DNA of 64,000 nt from Herbaspirillum sp. alder98 (GCF_020179755.1 NZ_JAIUCY010000001.1:682001-746000), one strand, 5' to 3'. Numbered from the stretch's first letter, positions 34,301 through 43,133 are shown. Notes: generated by a model from the letters alone, not told the origin. Numbers and translations are program-made.

Positions 34301-37300
34301 ATGCCATCCGTTACTATATACATTGCAGATCGAGGTACCACTAGAACAAATGGCGAGCCTGCCATGGTTGGGCATATGTGGTACTCGATAGCCGATGACA
34401 AATTAGAATCGAGACATTTCAGTTTTTACCAAGATACAAATTACGTTCCTGAAGATGCCAATCCGCTCAAAAAGCTTTTTTCAAAAGGCAATTTCTATTT
34501 TGATGATGGAGAAAAATATAAAGATCCGGGTTATTCAAGGACTATAGAACTGACGCAAGAGCAATACGACTCCATCAAGAAATTCAGCGAAAACCCCGAA
34601 GCTGCCGGTTTCAGCAAACATTACAACGCCTTCACCAACAGCTGCATCGACTTCGTCTGGGCGGCACTGCGCGCAGCCGACATCAACCCGACTAACTTCG
34701 AAGGTGATCTCTGGCCGCAGCATAACAAAGACAATGTGGAGAGCATAGGTCGTGGCCCGATCCAGGGGCTACCAATGTGGCAGGAAGATCCCATGTCCGG
34801 TCTGCCTTGGCCAATCATGGGAATAGAAACTGACGGCGCCACTTCTAACAAGCGGGGCATGCCAGGGATCAGCAACTCAGGCGCCGAAAGCGCTCGCGCC
34901 GCCATCCAGAACGAAACTATCGATCCTCTTGCCCTGGACCTGGATGGCGATGGCATCGAAACCGAAGGCAGCGAGATTGCGCCGCTCTTCGATCACACTG
35001 GCGACGGGATCAGGACCGGTACAGGCTGGTTGAAGCCGGATGACGGGTGGCTGGTCCTGGATCGTGATGGCAACGGCACGATCGATTCCGGCAGCGAACT
35101 GTTCGGTGTGAATACCGTCAAGAAAAATGGATTGCTGGCACGCGATGGTTTTGATGCGTTATCAGATTTCGATACCAACAGCGACAAGCAGATCGATGTC
35201 GATGATGAAATTTTCACACGGCTACGCGTCTGGCGCGACCTCAATCAGGACGGCGTATCGCCGGCCAACGAACTGGCCTCACTGGCTGCGCTGGAGATCA
35301 AGACCATTCAACTTCAAGCCATCAATGCAAACAAGTGGCTGGGCAATGGAAACATGCAGCGCGCCAACGCATCGTTTTCTCGACTGGATGGCTCTGTCGG
35401 TACAGTCAGCAATCTCGATCTTGCTACGGACAGCTTTCAAAGAATCTTCACAACGTCTATTGCTCGCTCGAATGATGCCGCGTTCCTGCCCGATCTTCGA
35501 GGTTCTGGACGTGTTCGCGATCTGTCAGAAGCCATCAGCCTTTCACCGACCTTGACCAAGATCATGCAAAAATATGTCGCACTGTCAGGCCGTCAGGAGC
35601 AGATCAATCTACTGGATGAATTCATCGAGAGCTGGGCAGAAACATCAGACATGAAATCGCTACGCATGCAGGCAAGCGAACATGCTGCTCATGGGACGAT
35701 CCTGGAATACCATTTGGACGGGATACAGAACGACACCAAGGAAACCAGTAATTTCCTGCTCAAGCTAGGCATCGTCGAGCGATTCATGGGATTCACTTAC
35801 AGAAGTGGACGCGGACAGGTCAACACCGAAAATATGAAGGGTGACGAAAGGAACTTGATCGTACGTTTTTCAGCGCGTCAAATCGAAAACATCACTACGG
35901 CTTACGAACGATTCAAGGGCGACATCTACGAATCCCTCGTACCGATGACGAGGCTAAGAAGGTATTACTTCGCTCTTTTGAGCGGAAGCATAAATTCCGA
36001 TTTTTCCGAATTAGAAAATGCCTTTTCGCAGGCAATCAAGATTGATAAATTACTGGGCATTGCAGACGTTCTTGAATTTATTGGTGGCATTTCACGAACC
36101 CGTTTTACGAATTCCGGCTGGGACTATCAACGCTTTCTCATCGATCAACTGAGAAATTCAACAAGTCAGACTGAACAGCGGATGACACTCGGCAATTTCT
36201 CAGCTCAATTTGCAGGCACTCATGAGAGAGCGCTAACAGGTTCACAATCTCATGATGTTCTTGTTTCTAACCAAGGAAATAGTAGTCTTGACGGCGGCAG
36301 TGGGAACGACACGCTTATATCCCTAAGCGGGAACGACCATCTTATGGGCGGTGCAGGCAATGATGTCCTTGATGCCGGGTCGGGCAACGACCAGCTATTC
36401 GCAGGCAGCGGTAATGACAGGCTTTATGGCGGCGAGGGAAATGACTCACTCTTTGGCGAATCCGGTGACGACCTTATCGCAGGAGGTACCGGCAACGACA
36501 AACTCAAGGGCGGCTCCGGAGACGATGTCTATCTGTTCGACAGAGGTGATGGCCGAGACACCATCACAGATTCGTATTACCAGAGACCGCGCACCGACAA
36601 TGACACCATCCTCTTCGGATCAAACATTGCCCCCGAAGATATCTCCATCGTCCGGAACTATTCCGACGACTTGATTTTAAAAGTAAACGGTGCGGATGAT
36701 TCCGTTACCGTTCAACGCTACTTCACGGCAGATTGCAACACCGCCACTGCGCTGGAAAACATCAGCTTCGCCGACGGCACGACGTGGGATATCGATACCA
36801 TCAAGAAGATGGCCATGATTGCTACCGACGCTAACGATTCCATATGTGGTTACAGCACCGATGATGTCATCCACGGAGACGCAGGTGATGACTGGCTACG
36901 CGGTGCAGGCGGCAATGACACTCTCGACGGTGGCGACGGCAATGACAATCTGGTCGGCGGTAGTGGCAATGATCAACTGCATGGTGGCGAGGGAAATGAC
37001 TCACTTTCTGGCGAATCAGGCAACGACATTCTCAACGGCGGCGCAGGAAACGATGTCCTAATTGGCGGCGCCGGCGATGACATTCTCAATGGAGGGGAAG
37101 GTAACGACGACCTCACGGGCAGCGCTGGAGATGATGTCTATCTGTTCGACAGAGGTGATGGTCAAGACATCATCAGAGATCCGTATTACCAGAGACCGCG
37201 CACCGATAATGACACCATCCTCTTCGGATCAAACATTGCCTCCGAAGATATCTCCATCGTCCGGAACTATTCCGACGACTTGATTCTAAAAGTAAACGGT

Positions 37301-38671
37301 ACCGATGATTCCTTTACCGTTCAACGCTACTTCACGGCAGATTGCAACACCGCCACTGCGCTGGAAAACATCAGCTTCGCCGACGGCACGACGTGGGATA
37401 TCGATACCATCAAGAAGATGGCCATGATTGCTACCGACGCTAACGATTCCATATGTGGTTACAGCACCGATGATGTCATCCACGGAGACGCAGGTGATGA
37501 CTGGCTACGCGGTGCAGGCGGCAATGACACTCTCGACGGTGGCGACGGCAATGACAATCTGGTCGGCGGTAGTGGCAATGATCAACTGCATGGTGGCGAG
37601 GGAAATGACTCACTTTCTGGCGAATCAGGCAACGACATCCTCAACGGCGGAGCAGGAAACGATGTCCTAATTGGCGGCGCCGGCGATGACATTCTCAATG
37701 GAGGGGAAGGTAACGACGACCTCACGGGCAGCGCTGGAGATGATGTCTATCTGTTCGACAAAGGCGATGGTCAAGACATCATCAGAGATCCGTATTACCA
37801 GAGACCGCGCACCGATAATGACACCATCCTCTTCGGATCAAACATTGCCCCCGAAGATATCTCCATCGTCCGGAACTATTCCGACGACTTGATTCTAAAA
37901 GTAAACGGTACGGATGATTCCTTTACCGTTCAACGCTACTTCACGGCAGATTGCAACACCGCCACTGCGCTGGAAAACATCAGCTTCGCCGACGGCACGA
38001 CGTGGGATATCGATACCATCAAGAAGATGGCCATGATTGCTACCGACGCTAACGATTCGATATGGGGTTACAGCACCGATGACATCATCCATGGAAACGC
38101 CGGCGATGACTGGCTACGGGGTGCAGGCGGCAATGACACTCTCGACGGTGGCGACGGCAATGACAATCTGGTCGGCGGTGGCGGCAATGATCGACTGAAT
38201 GGCGGCGACGGAAATGATTCACTATATGGTGATTCGGGTGATGACCTGCTCGACGGAGGAACCGGAGACGACTTCCTGAACGGCGGGACAGGCAACGACA
38301 CTTATATATTCAGCCGAGACAGCAATTCCGATGTCATCTCTCATAACCGCCACGGAATAGATGAGTTCGATACCGTCCTGTTCGGCGACGACATATCAGA
38401 ACAGCATATCTGGCTGCAACGCTCAGGTTACGACCTCGAATTGCAACTACTCGAAACGCACGACAAGCTCACCGTCCGCAACTGGTATCTCGGAAGCACT
38501 TATCAGATAGGCGCCTTCCAGCTACAAAACGGAAAGCAGTTATTGGCCAATCAGGTAGATAGCATGGTCGGCGCATTTGCGACCTTGCTGCAGCCAGGCA
38601 GCCGCCTGGCCGATCTGTCTGCTGACCAGAAATTCACCATGGCAGCAGCAGCCGGCGCCAACTGGCGTTGA
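34301..38671 (+). CDS. Large RTX protein with N-terminal permuted NlpC/P60-like (His...Cys) domain
   Basis: The product is 1456 residues. AAGGAG seven bases upstream fixes ATG 34301. The N-terminal domain (~1-145) has H25 in MVGHMWYS and C115 in FTNSCIDFVW. His before an N-x-Cys element is the order of circularly permuted papain-like hydrolases (LRAT/YiiX type). A linker carries MWQEDPMSGLPWP. Residues ~208-340 form a Ca-binding EF-hand-like region (LDLDGDGIETEG; VLDRDGNGTID; DTNSDKQIDVDDE; DLNQDG) common in RTX proteins. A helical region follows to ~650, then nonapeptide GGxGNDxL repeats interleaved with haemolysin-related modules (ILFGSNIAPEDISIV...DDLILKVNG). Three 203-residue modules are near-identical. 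The C-terminus (HIWLQRSGYDLELQL...) probably carries the type I secretion signal; no signal peptide is present. Confidence 0.88.
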   Translation: MPSVTIYIADRGTTRTNGEPAMVGHMWYSIADDKLESRHFSFYQDTNYVPEDANPLKKLFSKGNFYFDDGEKYKDPGYSRTIELTQEQYDSIKKFSENPEAAGFSKHYNAFTNSCIDFVWAALRAADINPTNFEGDLWPQHNKDNVESIGRGPIQGLPMWQEDPMSGLPWPIMGIETDGATSNKRGMPGISNSGAESARAAIQNETIDPLALDLDGDGIETEGSEIAPLFDHTGDGIRTGTGWLKPDDGWLVLDRDGNGTIDSGSELFGVNTVKKNGLLARDGFDALSDFDTNSDKQIDVDDEIFTRLRVWRDLNQDGVSPANELASLAALEIKTIQLQAINANKWLGNGNMQRANASFSRLDGSVGTVSNLDLATDSFQRIFTTSIARSNDAAFLPDLRGSGRVRDLSEAISLSPTLTKIMQKYVALSGRQEQINLLDEFIESWAETSDMKSLRMQASEHAAHGTILEYHLDGIQNDTKETSNFLLKLGIVERFMGFTYRSGRGQVNTENMKGDERNLIVRFSARQIENITTAYERFKGDIYESLVPMTRLRRYYFALLSGSINSDFSELENAFSQAIKIDKLLGIADVLEFIGGISRTRFTNSGWDYQRFLIDQLRNSTSQTEQRMTLGNFSAQFAGTHERALTGSQSHDVLVSNQGNSSLDGGSGNDTLISLSGNDHLMGGAGNDVLDAGSGNDQLFAGSGNDRLYGGEGNDSLFGESGDDLIAGGTGNDKLKGGSGDDVYLFDRGDGRDTITDSYYQRPRTDNDTILFGSNIAPEDISIVRNYSDDLILKVNGADDSVTVQRYFTADCNTATALENISFADGTTWDIDTIKKMAMIATDANDSICGYSTDDVIHGDAGDDWLRGAGGNDTLDGGDGNDNLVGGSGNDQLHGGEGNDSLSGESGNDILNGGAGNDVLIGGAGDDILNGGEGNDDLTGSAGDDVYLFDRGDGQDIIRDPYYQRPRTDNDTILFGSNIASEDISIVRNYSDDLILKVNGTDDSFTVQRYFTADCNTATALENISFADGTTWDIDTIKKMAMIATDANDSICGYSTDDVIHGDAGDDWLRGAGGNDTLDGGDGNDNLVGGSGNDQLHGGEGNDSLSGESGNDILNGGAGNDVLIGGAGDDILNGGEGNDDLTGSAGDDVYLFDKGDGQDIIRDPYYQRPRTDNDTILFGSNIAPEDISIVRNYSDDLILKVNGTDDSFTVQRYFTADCNTATALENISFADGTTWDIDTIKKMAMIATDANDSIWGYSTDDIIHGNAGDDWLRGAGGNDTLDGGDGNDNLVGGGGNDRLNGGDGNDSLYGDSGDDLLDGGTGDDFLNGGTGNDTYIFSRDSNSDVISHNRHGIDEFDTVLFGDDISEQHIWLQRSGYDLELQLLETHDKLTVRNWYLGSTYQIGAFQLQNGKQLLANQVDSMVGAFATLLQPGSRLADLSADQKFTMAAAAGANWR
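36518..38344 (+). repeat. Three tandem 609-bp units inside the RTX gene
   Basis: Units begin at 36518, 37127 and 37736, an exact 609-base (203-codon) period. Anchor words such as TGACACCATCCTCTTCGGAT occur at 36601, 37210 and 37819. Units 1 and 2 differ at few positions over most of their length, and the third diverges near its end, so this is a recent in-frame duplication. Each contains one haemolysin-related module and a block of GGxGNDxL repeats. Confidence 0.92.
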
Positions 38672-38748
38672 CGCCCACGCCAGCCGAGGGTCGTGCATCC
38701 CGCACACCTCAAGCCAGCCAAGCCGTCTCAATGACGGCTGTCCAACGA

Positions 38749-39015
38749 TCAAGCAGTGGTGCTGACAATCGTCCCGATCATCTCGCCATCGGCATTGCGC
38801 GAAATCTGCGCACGCTCGTCGCGTTGCTGGCGGGCCGTATCGGCGCGCTGCTGGTCGGCCTGGATTTCTTCCAGACGACGCTGTTCGGCCAGTTGCTGCA
38901 TGCGTGCTTCGTCGGCCTTGCGGACCTGGTCTGCGTTCGGCGCACCGTAGGGCGTGCTGCTATCGGTGGGTGTGGGAACGACTGCGCTCACTGCGCTGGC
39001 GATATCGACGGGCAC
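38749..39015 (-). CDS. Hypothetical coiled-coil protein, 88 residues
   Basis: It starts at GTG 39015 with AGGAG six bases upstream, a good ribosome site. The N-terminus is low in charge (MPVDIASAVSAVVPTPTD). The central ~45 residues are Gln/Arg/Glu/Ala-rich (RMQQLAEQRRLEEIQADQQRADTARQQRDE), a likely coiled coil, ending in ISRNADGEMIGTIVSTTA. No family is recognised. It is convergent with the RTX gene (78-base gap). A distant likeness to short flagellar-type or YcgL-like conserved proteins cannot be tested here. Confidence 0.6.
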   Translation of the reverse strand: MPVDIASAVSAVVPTPTDSSTPYGAPNADQVRKADEARMQQLAEQRRLEEIQADQQRADTARQQRDERAQISRNADGEMIGTIVSTTA

Positions 39016-39232
39016 GGTAGACTCCTGTTGCGGTGTTTGTGTTTTGATACAGGTGACGCGGCAGGATCACTACCGCAATCAGCCTCCATCTTACGCCAGC
39101 CAACGAACTCTGCCATTCAGGAAATTCATTAAATTAGTCGTTTGGCGACAGTTTTATTCTTATTCTGACAATTAGTTTCTGCCAGGAATTTCAAATCAAC
39201 AACTTAGTTGAATCAGTGGCAATCAATTGCTC

Positions 39233-40021
39233 TCAATGGCAATCCGGTACGTTCTGGTCGAGATAAACCTCGAAGGCCACGTTGTTGGCCCACTTCTTTT
39301 TTACACCTGCCCAGTAAGTTTCGTTCCAGCGGGCGGCAGCCTGGCGTAACAGAACCAGATCGGCCGCGTCGGCGCCACGCACTTTCAGCACCAGCTGCTG
39401 GCGACTGGTGGGTGCCAACTGCGCAGAAAACTTCTTCCACTCGGGCAACTTGAAAAGCTCTTTCATCATCGTGTCGTCGTGCACTGCCGCGTCGCAATCG
39501 CCGACCCGCACCGCCAATAACGAATCGGCGGGAGCCCGCATCACTTTTTCGATAGCGCCATAGCGCGATGCCAATGTCCCTACATAGGGGGCCCCTTCGG
39601 ACACGCATACGGTGCGCCCTTTCAGGTCTTCCCATTTCTTGATGGTGGTATCGGTGCGCATGATGGCCATGCCGCCGGCGCTATAACCGGTGGGGATCGC
39701 CACCGTATCGGCGGCCAGCGTTTCACCAGCAGGCGCCAGCGTCAGCACGACGTCGGCGTGACCGCTCTTGAGCGACTGCATGGCGTCGGCCACGGGATTG
39801 TTCTTGAGGGAGGCGGACTTGAGCTTGAGTTGCGCGGCCAGATCATCGGCCAGCACCGTGTCGATACTTTCGGGGGTGCGAAACTTCATGCCGCCCTTGT
39901 ACACCGGTGGCACGTAATCGAGGCCAATCCGCAATGTGCCGTTCTGGCGCGCACTGTCCAATGCGCCGGCACTGGCGGCGGCGCACATCAGCAACAGCGG
40001 GACAATGACAGGCAAGCGCAT
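39233..40021 (-). CDS. Periplasmic solute-binding protein, SBP_bac_3-like
   Basis: The product is 262 residues. A signal peptide (MRLPVIVPLLLMCAAASAGA) precedes a family 3-type binding fold (LRIGLDYVPPVYKGGMKFRTPESIDTVLADDLAAQL; HADVVLTLAPAG; LKGRTVCVSEGAPYVGTLA; DCDAAVHDD). It has few cysteines; three in the mature part could form a disulfide. GAGGT precedes ATG 40021. It follows the permease by 18 bases in an SsuABC/TauABC-like operon that already has an unrelated binding protein (41082-42083), an unusual pairing. Ligand unknown. Confidence 0.75.
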   Translation of the reverse strand: MRLPVIVPLLLMCAAASAGALDSARQNGTLRIGLDYVPPVYKGGMKFRTPESIDTVLADDLAAQLKLKSASLKNNPVADAMQSLKSGHADVVLTLAPAGETLAADTVAIPTGYSAGGMAIMRTDTTIKKWEDLKGRTVCVSEGAPYVGTLASRYGAIEKVMRAPADSLLAVRVGDCDAAVHDDTMMKELFKLPEWKKFSAQLAPTSRQQLVLKVRGADAADLVLLRQAAARWNETYWAGVKKKWANNVAFEVYLDQNVPDCH

Positions 40022-40039
40022 CGCGTCGGACCTCGCCGG

Positions 40040-40813
40040 TTACACGTATTGATAACGCAGCAGGCGCTGCTTGAGTTTTTCGAGGATCACCTGGTCGATC
40101 AAGGCCGCCAGGATGGCGATGGTCAGGATGTTGGTCATCACGCCGACCATGTCGGCGGTCTCGCCCGAATAGGCCAGCGTGCGCCCCAGGCCCTTGCCAA
40201 ACCCGACCAGCATCTCGGCCGAGATCAGCGCCCGCCACGCATTGCCAAAGGCCAGCTGGGCGCCCGTGATCAATTCAGGCATCACCGCCGGCAGGTAGAC
40301 CCGGCGCAGCAAGCCCATGCGCGAAGCGCCCATCACGCGCGCGGCCGACACATGCACCTGCTGCACGCTCTCGGTGGCATTCATCACCGACAGTGCGGCC
40401 GGGAAGAAGGCGGCAATCGCGACCACCACGATCATGGGCAGGTTGCCGAACCCCATCAGGATCAGGAACAACGGCACCCAGGCAATCGACGGGATCGACT
40501 GCAGGATCACGATGGCCGACTTGAGCACCTCGCGGAAGAAGAACAGCACCGCGCCGATCAGGCCGAAGCCGATCCCGAACAGCAGCGCCGAGCCATATCC
40601 CAGCCCCAGGCGATAGAGGCTGCCGAACAGCGCCAGCCGGAAATTGTTGGATTGCACCTCTTCCCACAGCCGCACCACCACCGATGGCACGCCCGGCATC
40701 AGGAAGGACGGCAACGACCACGCGGCAATCTGCCACATCAACAGGATGAATGCGATCGCCATGACCATGGCGAGCTTCTTGCGAATACCGGTAACGCGAC
40801 GCTGGGAGCTCAT
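40040..40813 (-). CDS. ABC transporter permease (SsuC/TauC-like)
   Basis: The product is 257 residues with six or so helices. The EAA-type loop reads AARVMGASRMGLLRRVYLPAVMPELITG. It matches permeases of sulfonate/taurine/nitrate importers. It is in one transcription unit with the ATPase and NMT1-type binding protein upstream, though a 268-base gap full of hairpins (40870-41030) separates it from the latter. The second binding protein follows 18 bases downstream. Confidence 0.88.
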   Translation of the reverse strand: MSSQRRVTGIRKKLAMVMAIAFILLMWQIAAWSLPSFLMPGVPSVVVRLWEEVQSNNFRLALFGSLYRLGLGYGSALLFGIGFGLIGAVLFFFREVLKSAIVILQSIPSIAWVPLFLILMGFGNLPMIVVVAIAAFFPAALSVMNATESVQQVHVSAARVMGASRMGLLRRVYLPAVMPELITGAQLAFGNAWRALISAEMLVGFGKGLGRTLAYSGETADMVGVMTNILTIAILAALIDQVILEKLKQRLLRYQYV

Positions 40814-40869
40814 GCTTGCTTATAAATGACAAAAGCCGGAATCCCGGCCAAAAATGATGGGTACCGAAA

Positions 40870-41030
40870 GTAGCGAGCAAAGCGATGCTACAACCAGCAA
40901 CTGTACCGACACAACGTAGCGAGCGCAGCGAAGCTACGAAAGGCGATCAGATCACTTTGTGCGGTGAGTTGGAAAGTGGTGCGAGCGGCTCAAGCTCGTC
41001 TCGAGAAGCGCAGCCGTACGGATGTACGGC
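40870..41030. repeat. Cluster of three hairpins in the operon gap
   Basis: Two related hairpins (GTAGC..GCTAC, 40870-40891; CGTAGC..GCTACG, 40915-40938) share the pattern GTAGCGAGC-NN-AGCGA-N-GCTAC. A third, GCCGTAC-GGAT-GTACGGC (41013-41030), lies closer to the upstream gene. None has a T-run. They occupy the gap between binding-protein and permease genes and may set their relative mRNA levels. No ORF fits the gap. Confidence 0.6.
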
Positions 41031-41081
41031 GAGCATCGCAGAGGCGTGATTGGGCTGCTCGCGCCGCTTTACGACCACCGA

Positions 41082-42083
41082 TTACAACTTGCGGGCGGTC
41101 TGCCACGACAGGTCGGTAATCGAATTCACGTCGAAAGGCTTGCCGTCCTTGGTCTTCAACGAACCTTGATCTTGCAGGATGTTAGAGATTTCCTGCATGC
41201 GATCCTGGTCCCGCTTGGAGATCTTCGGGGTGAAGGTCTGGCTCTTGATGGCGTCGCGGATCACGTCTTCGCGCAGCAGCTCGCCGTGCTTCAGGGTCTT
41301 CAGGGTCGGCTCGGCGATGAAATAACCGGCGATCAGCTTGGAGGCTTCGCCCGGCTTTTTCTGCAGCAGGGTGATGGCGTCGCGCTGGGCGTCGAGCGAC
41401 TTCCAGACGGCATCACGGCGCTTCTTCAGCGTTTCGCCGGAGGTGATCACCACCATGCACGGGAAAGGCCAGACTTCGCCGATTTCATAGATCTGCTTGA
41501 CCGGTGCGATCAATTGCGCAATGCGTGCCTGCGGCTCGAACAGGAAGGCCGCATCAACCCGCTTGCCGACCAGCGACTGCACCGCCACCTGCGGCGACAC
41601 GCCCATCACGTTCACATCGTCGGCCTTGATGCCGGCATCTTTCAGCACCACGCCCTTGAGCACGGTGTCGGCAGTGCTGCCCTCGGCTTGCGATGCCAGG
41701 GTCTTGCCCTTGAGGTCGGCGACCTTGTTGATGCCGGAATCTTCGCGCGCCACCAGGGCGTGGTAGCCCAGTTGCGCACCGCCCACCACCTTCAGGTCGG
41801 CGCCCTTGGAAGCCCAGGCCACCGCATTGGAGAAACCGAACACGCCGCTATCGAGCTGGCCGCCGACGATGGCCTTGACCAGGTCGGTGCCGGACTTGAA
41901 TTCGATCAGTTCCACGTCCAGGCCGTACTTCTTGTACAGGCCTGCCTCATAGGCGGCCATGGCCTGGGCGTCGTCCATCACGCGCAGATAACCGATCTTG
42001 AACTTTTCCAGTGCGAACGCGTTATTGGCAAATGCCAGCGCCGCCAGCGCCGGAATCACGATGCGTGCCAGTTTGAGCTTCAT
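41082..42083 (-). CDS. ABC transporter substrate-binding protein, NMT1/SsuA-like
   Basis: The product is 333 residues. A signal peptide (MKLKLARIVIPALAALAFANNAFA) precedes an NMT1/SsuA-type fold (EKFKIGYLRVMDDAQAMAAYEAGLYKKYGLDVELIEFKSGTD; LKGKTLASQAEGSTADTVLKG; RVDAAFLFEPQARIAQL). The ATG overlaps the ATPase stop by four bases (ATGA). The family binds sulfonates, taurine, nitrate, pyrimidine precursors and others; the sequence does not fix which. Confidence 0.88.
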   Translation of the reverse strand: MKLKLARIVIPALAALAFANNAFALEKFKIGYLRVMDDAQAMAAYEAGLYKKYGLDVELIEFKSGTDLVKAIVGGQLDSGVFGFSNAVAWASKGADLKVVGGAQLGYHALVAREDSGINKVADLKGKTLASQAEGSTADTVLKGVVLKDAGIKADDVNVMGVSPQVAVQSLVGKRVDAAFLFEPQARIAQLIAPVKQIYEIGEVWPFPCMVVITSGETLKKRRDAVWKSLDAQRDAITLLQKKPGEASKLIAGYFIAEPTLKTLKHGELLREDVIRDAIKSQTFTPKISKRDQDRMQEISNILQDQGSLKTKDGKPFDVNSITDLSWQTARKL

Positions 42084-42853
42084 ACTCCCACCCCTTCCAA
42101 TGTTTTAGCTAATTCGTCCTGTTCGGCATGGATACCGAGCAGGCACAGGATCTCGCGACGGATGGCCGCGAATTCGGACAGATCGTGCGTCTTTTCGTGA
42201 TGCACGAGATTGAATTCCTTGAGCACCGTGGCCGGGCGCGGACTGAACACGAAGATGCGGTCGGCCAGGAACAGCGCCTCGTCCACATCGTGCGTTACCA
42301 GCAATACGGTAGGCCCCTGCTGGCGGATCAGGTCGCGCAGCGCATCCTGCAGGGTCATGCGAGTGAGCGCATCGAGCGCGCCGAACGGCTCGTCCAGCAA
42401 CAGCGCGCGCGGCTCGGAGATGAACGCGCGGGCCAGCGCGGCGCGCTGACGCATGCCGCCCGACACCTGATGCGGGTAATACGCTTCGAAGCCCTTGAGC
42501 TTGACGTTGTCGAGCCACACGCGCGCACGCTGGGCGGCTTCTTTCTTGTCGATCTGCTGGAATTCGAGCGCCAGCGCCACGTTCTGCTCCAGCGTGAGCC
42601 ACGGGTAGAGGGCGTTTTCCTGGAACATCAGGGTGCGCTCGGGATGCGGGCTGCGGATGTCGACGCCGTCGCCGGTGACGGCGCCCGAACTGGCGCGTTC
42701 AAGGCCGGCGGCGATATGCAGCAAGGTCGACTTGCCGCAACCGGATGGGCCGACCAGCGCCACCAGTTCACCCGATTCGATATCGCGCGAAAAATCTTCG
42801 ATCACGTGCAGGCCGCCGAAATGCTTGGCGACGTTCTTGAAAGATAACTTCAT
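42080..42853 (-). CDS. ABC transporter ATP-binding protein (SsuB/TauB-like)
   Basis: The product is 257 residues. Walker A is [10 protein letters not shown]-loop FQENALYPW, signature VSGGMRQRAALARAF, Walker [13 protein letters not shown] and switch His in VTHDVDEA. ATG 42853 has AGGA five bases upstream; a longer frame to 42928 lacks support. It is first gene of the leftward importer unit (ATPase, NMT1 binding protein, permease, second binding protein). The 280-base region upstream holds an REP-like palindrome (42947) and an AT-rich 8-1-8 palindrome (43086). Confidence 0.9.
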   Translation of the reverse strand: MKLSFKNVAKHFGGLHVIEDFSRDIESGELVALVGPSGCGKSTLLHIAAGLERASSGAVTGDGVDIRSPHPERTLMFQENALYPWLTLEQNVALALEFQQIDKKEAAQRARVWLDNVKLKGFEAYYPHQVSGGMRQRAALARAFISEPRALLLDEPFGALDALTRMTLQDALRDLIRQQGPTVLLVTHDVDEALFLADRIFVFSPRPATVLKEFNLVHHEKTHDLSEFAAIRREILCLLGIHAEQDELAKTLEGVGV

Positions 42854-42946
42854 GTCGTCCTGCGGAACAGCCCGCGTTGGTGGAAAGATAAAAGAAGCGA
42901 TGGGCGGGATGTCAATGCCGTCAGTCAACCCCCGGATCCATCGTTC

Positions 42947-42972
42947 GTCGTCCCGGCGAAGGTCAGGACGAC
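42947..42972. repeat. REP-like palindrome
   Basis: Arms GTCGTCC and GGACGAC flank CGGCGAAGGTCA. It resembles the palindrome at 13822-13841 (shared GAA-GTCAGGAC) and sits in an intergenic region, as dispersed REP elements do. Confidence 0.5.
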
Positions 42973-43085
42973 GGCTAATTGTTCGTCTTGAACCGAAGGT
43001 TGCAGGCGAGGCGCCCCTTACACCTTGTCAGGCTGGACTTTACTGTTGCCGCCTAGGCAAGACAACAACTTTAAATTCTTATACT

Positions 43086-43102
43086 TATTCGAAATTCGAA
43101 TA
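43086..43102. promoter_or_regulatory. AT-rich 8-1-8 palindrome upstream of the importer operon
   Basis: TATTCGAA-A-TTCGAATA is a perfect inverted repeat ~235 bases upstream of the ATPase start, in a markedly AT-rich stretch (43065-43135). A further 8-bp inverted repeat (ATTCTTAT 43075-43082 / ATAAGAAT 43122-43129) surrounds it. It may be an operator for the importer genes. Confidence 0.4.
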
Positions 43103-43133
43103 TAGAAACCTCGAAAATTGCATAAGAATAAAC

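Noticed and set aside
36351..38301. Several 65-107 residue frames within the RTX repeats on both strands
   Set aside because: They recur with the 609-bp period only because the host gene does; they are shadows of the GGxGNDxL coding repeat.
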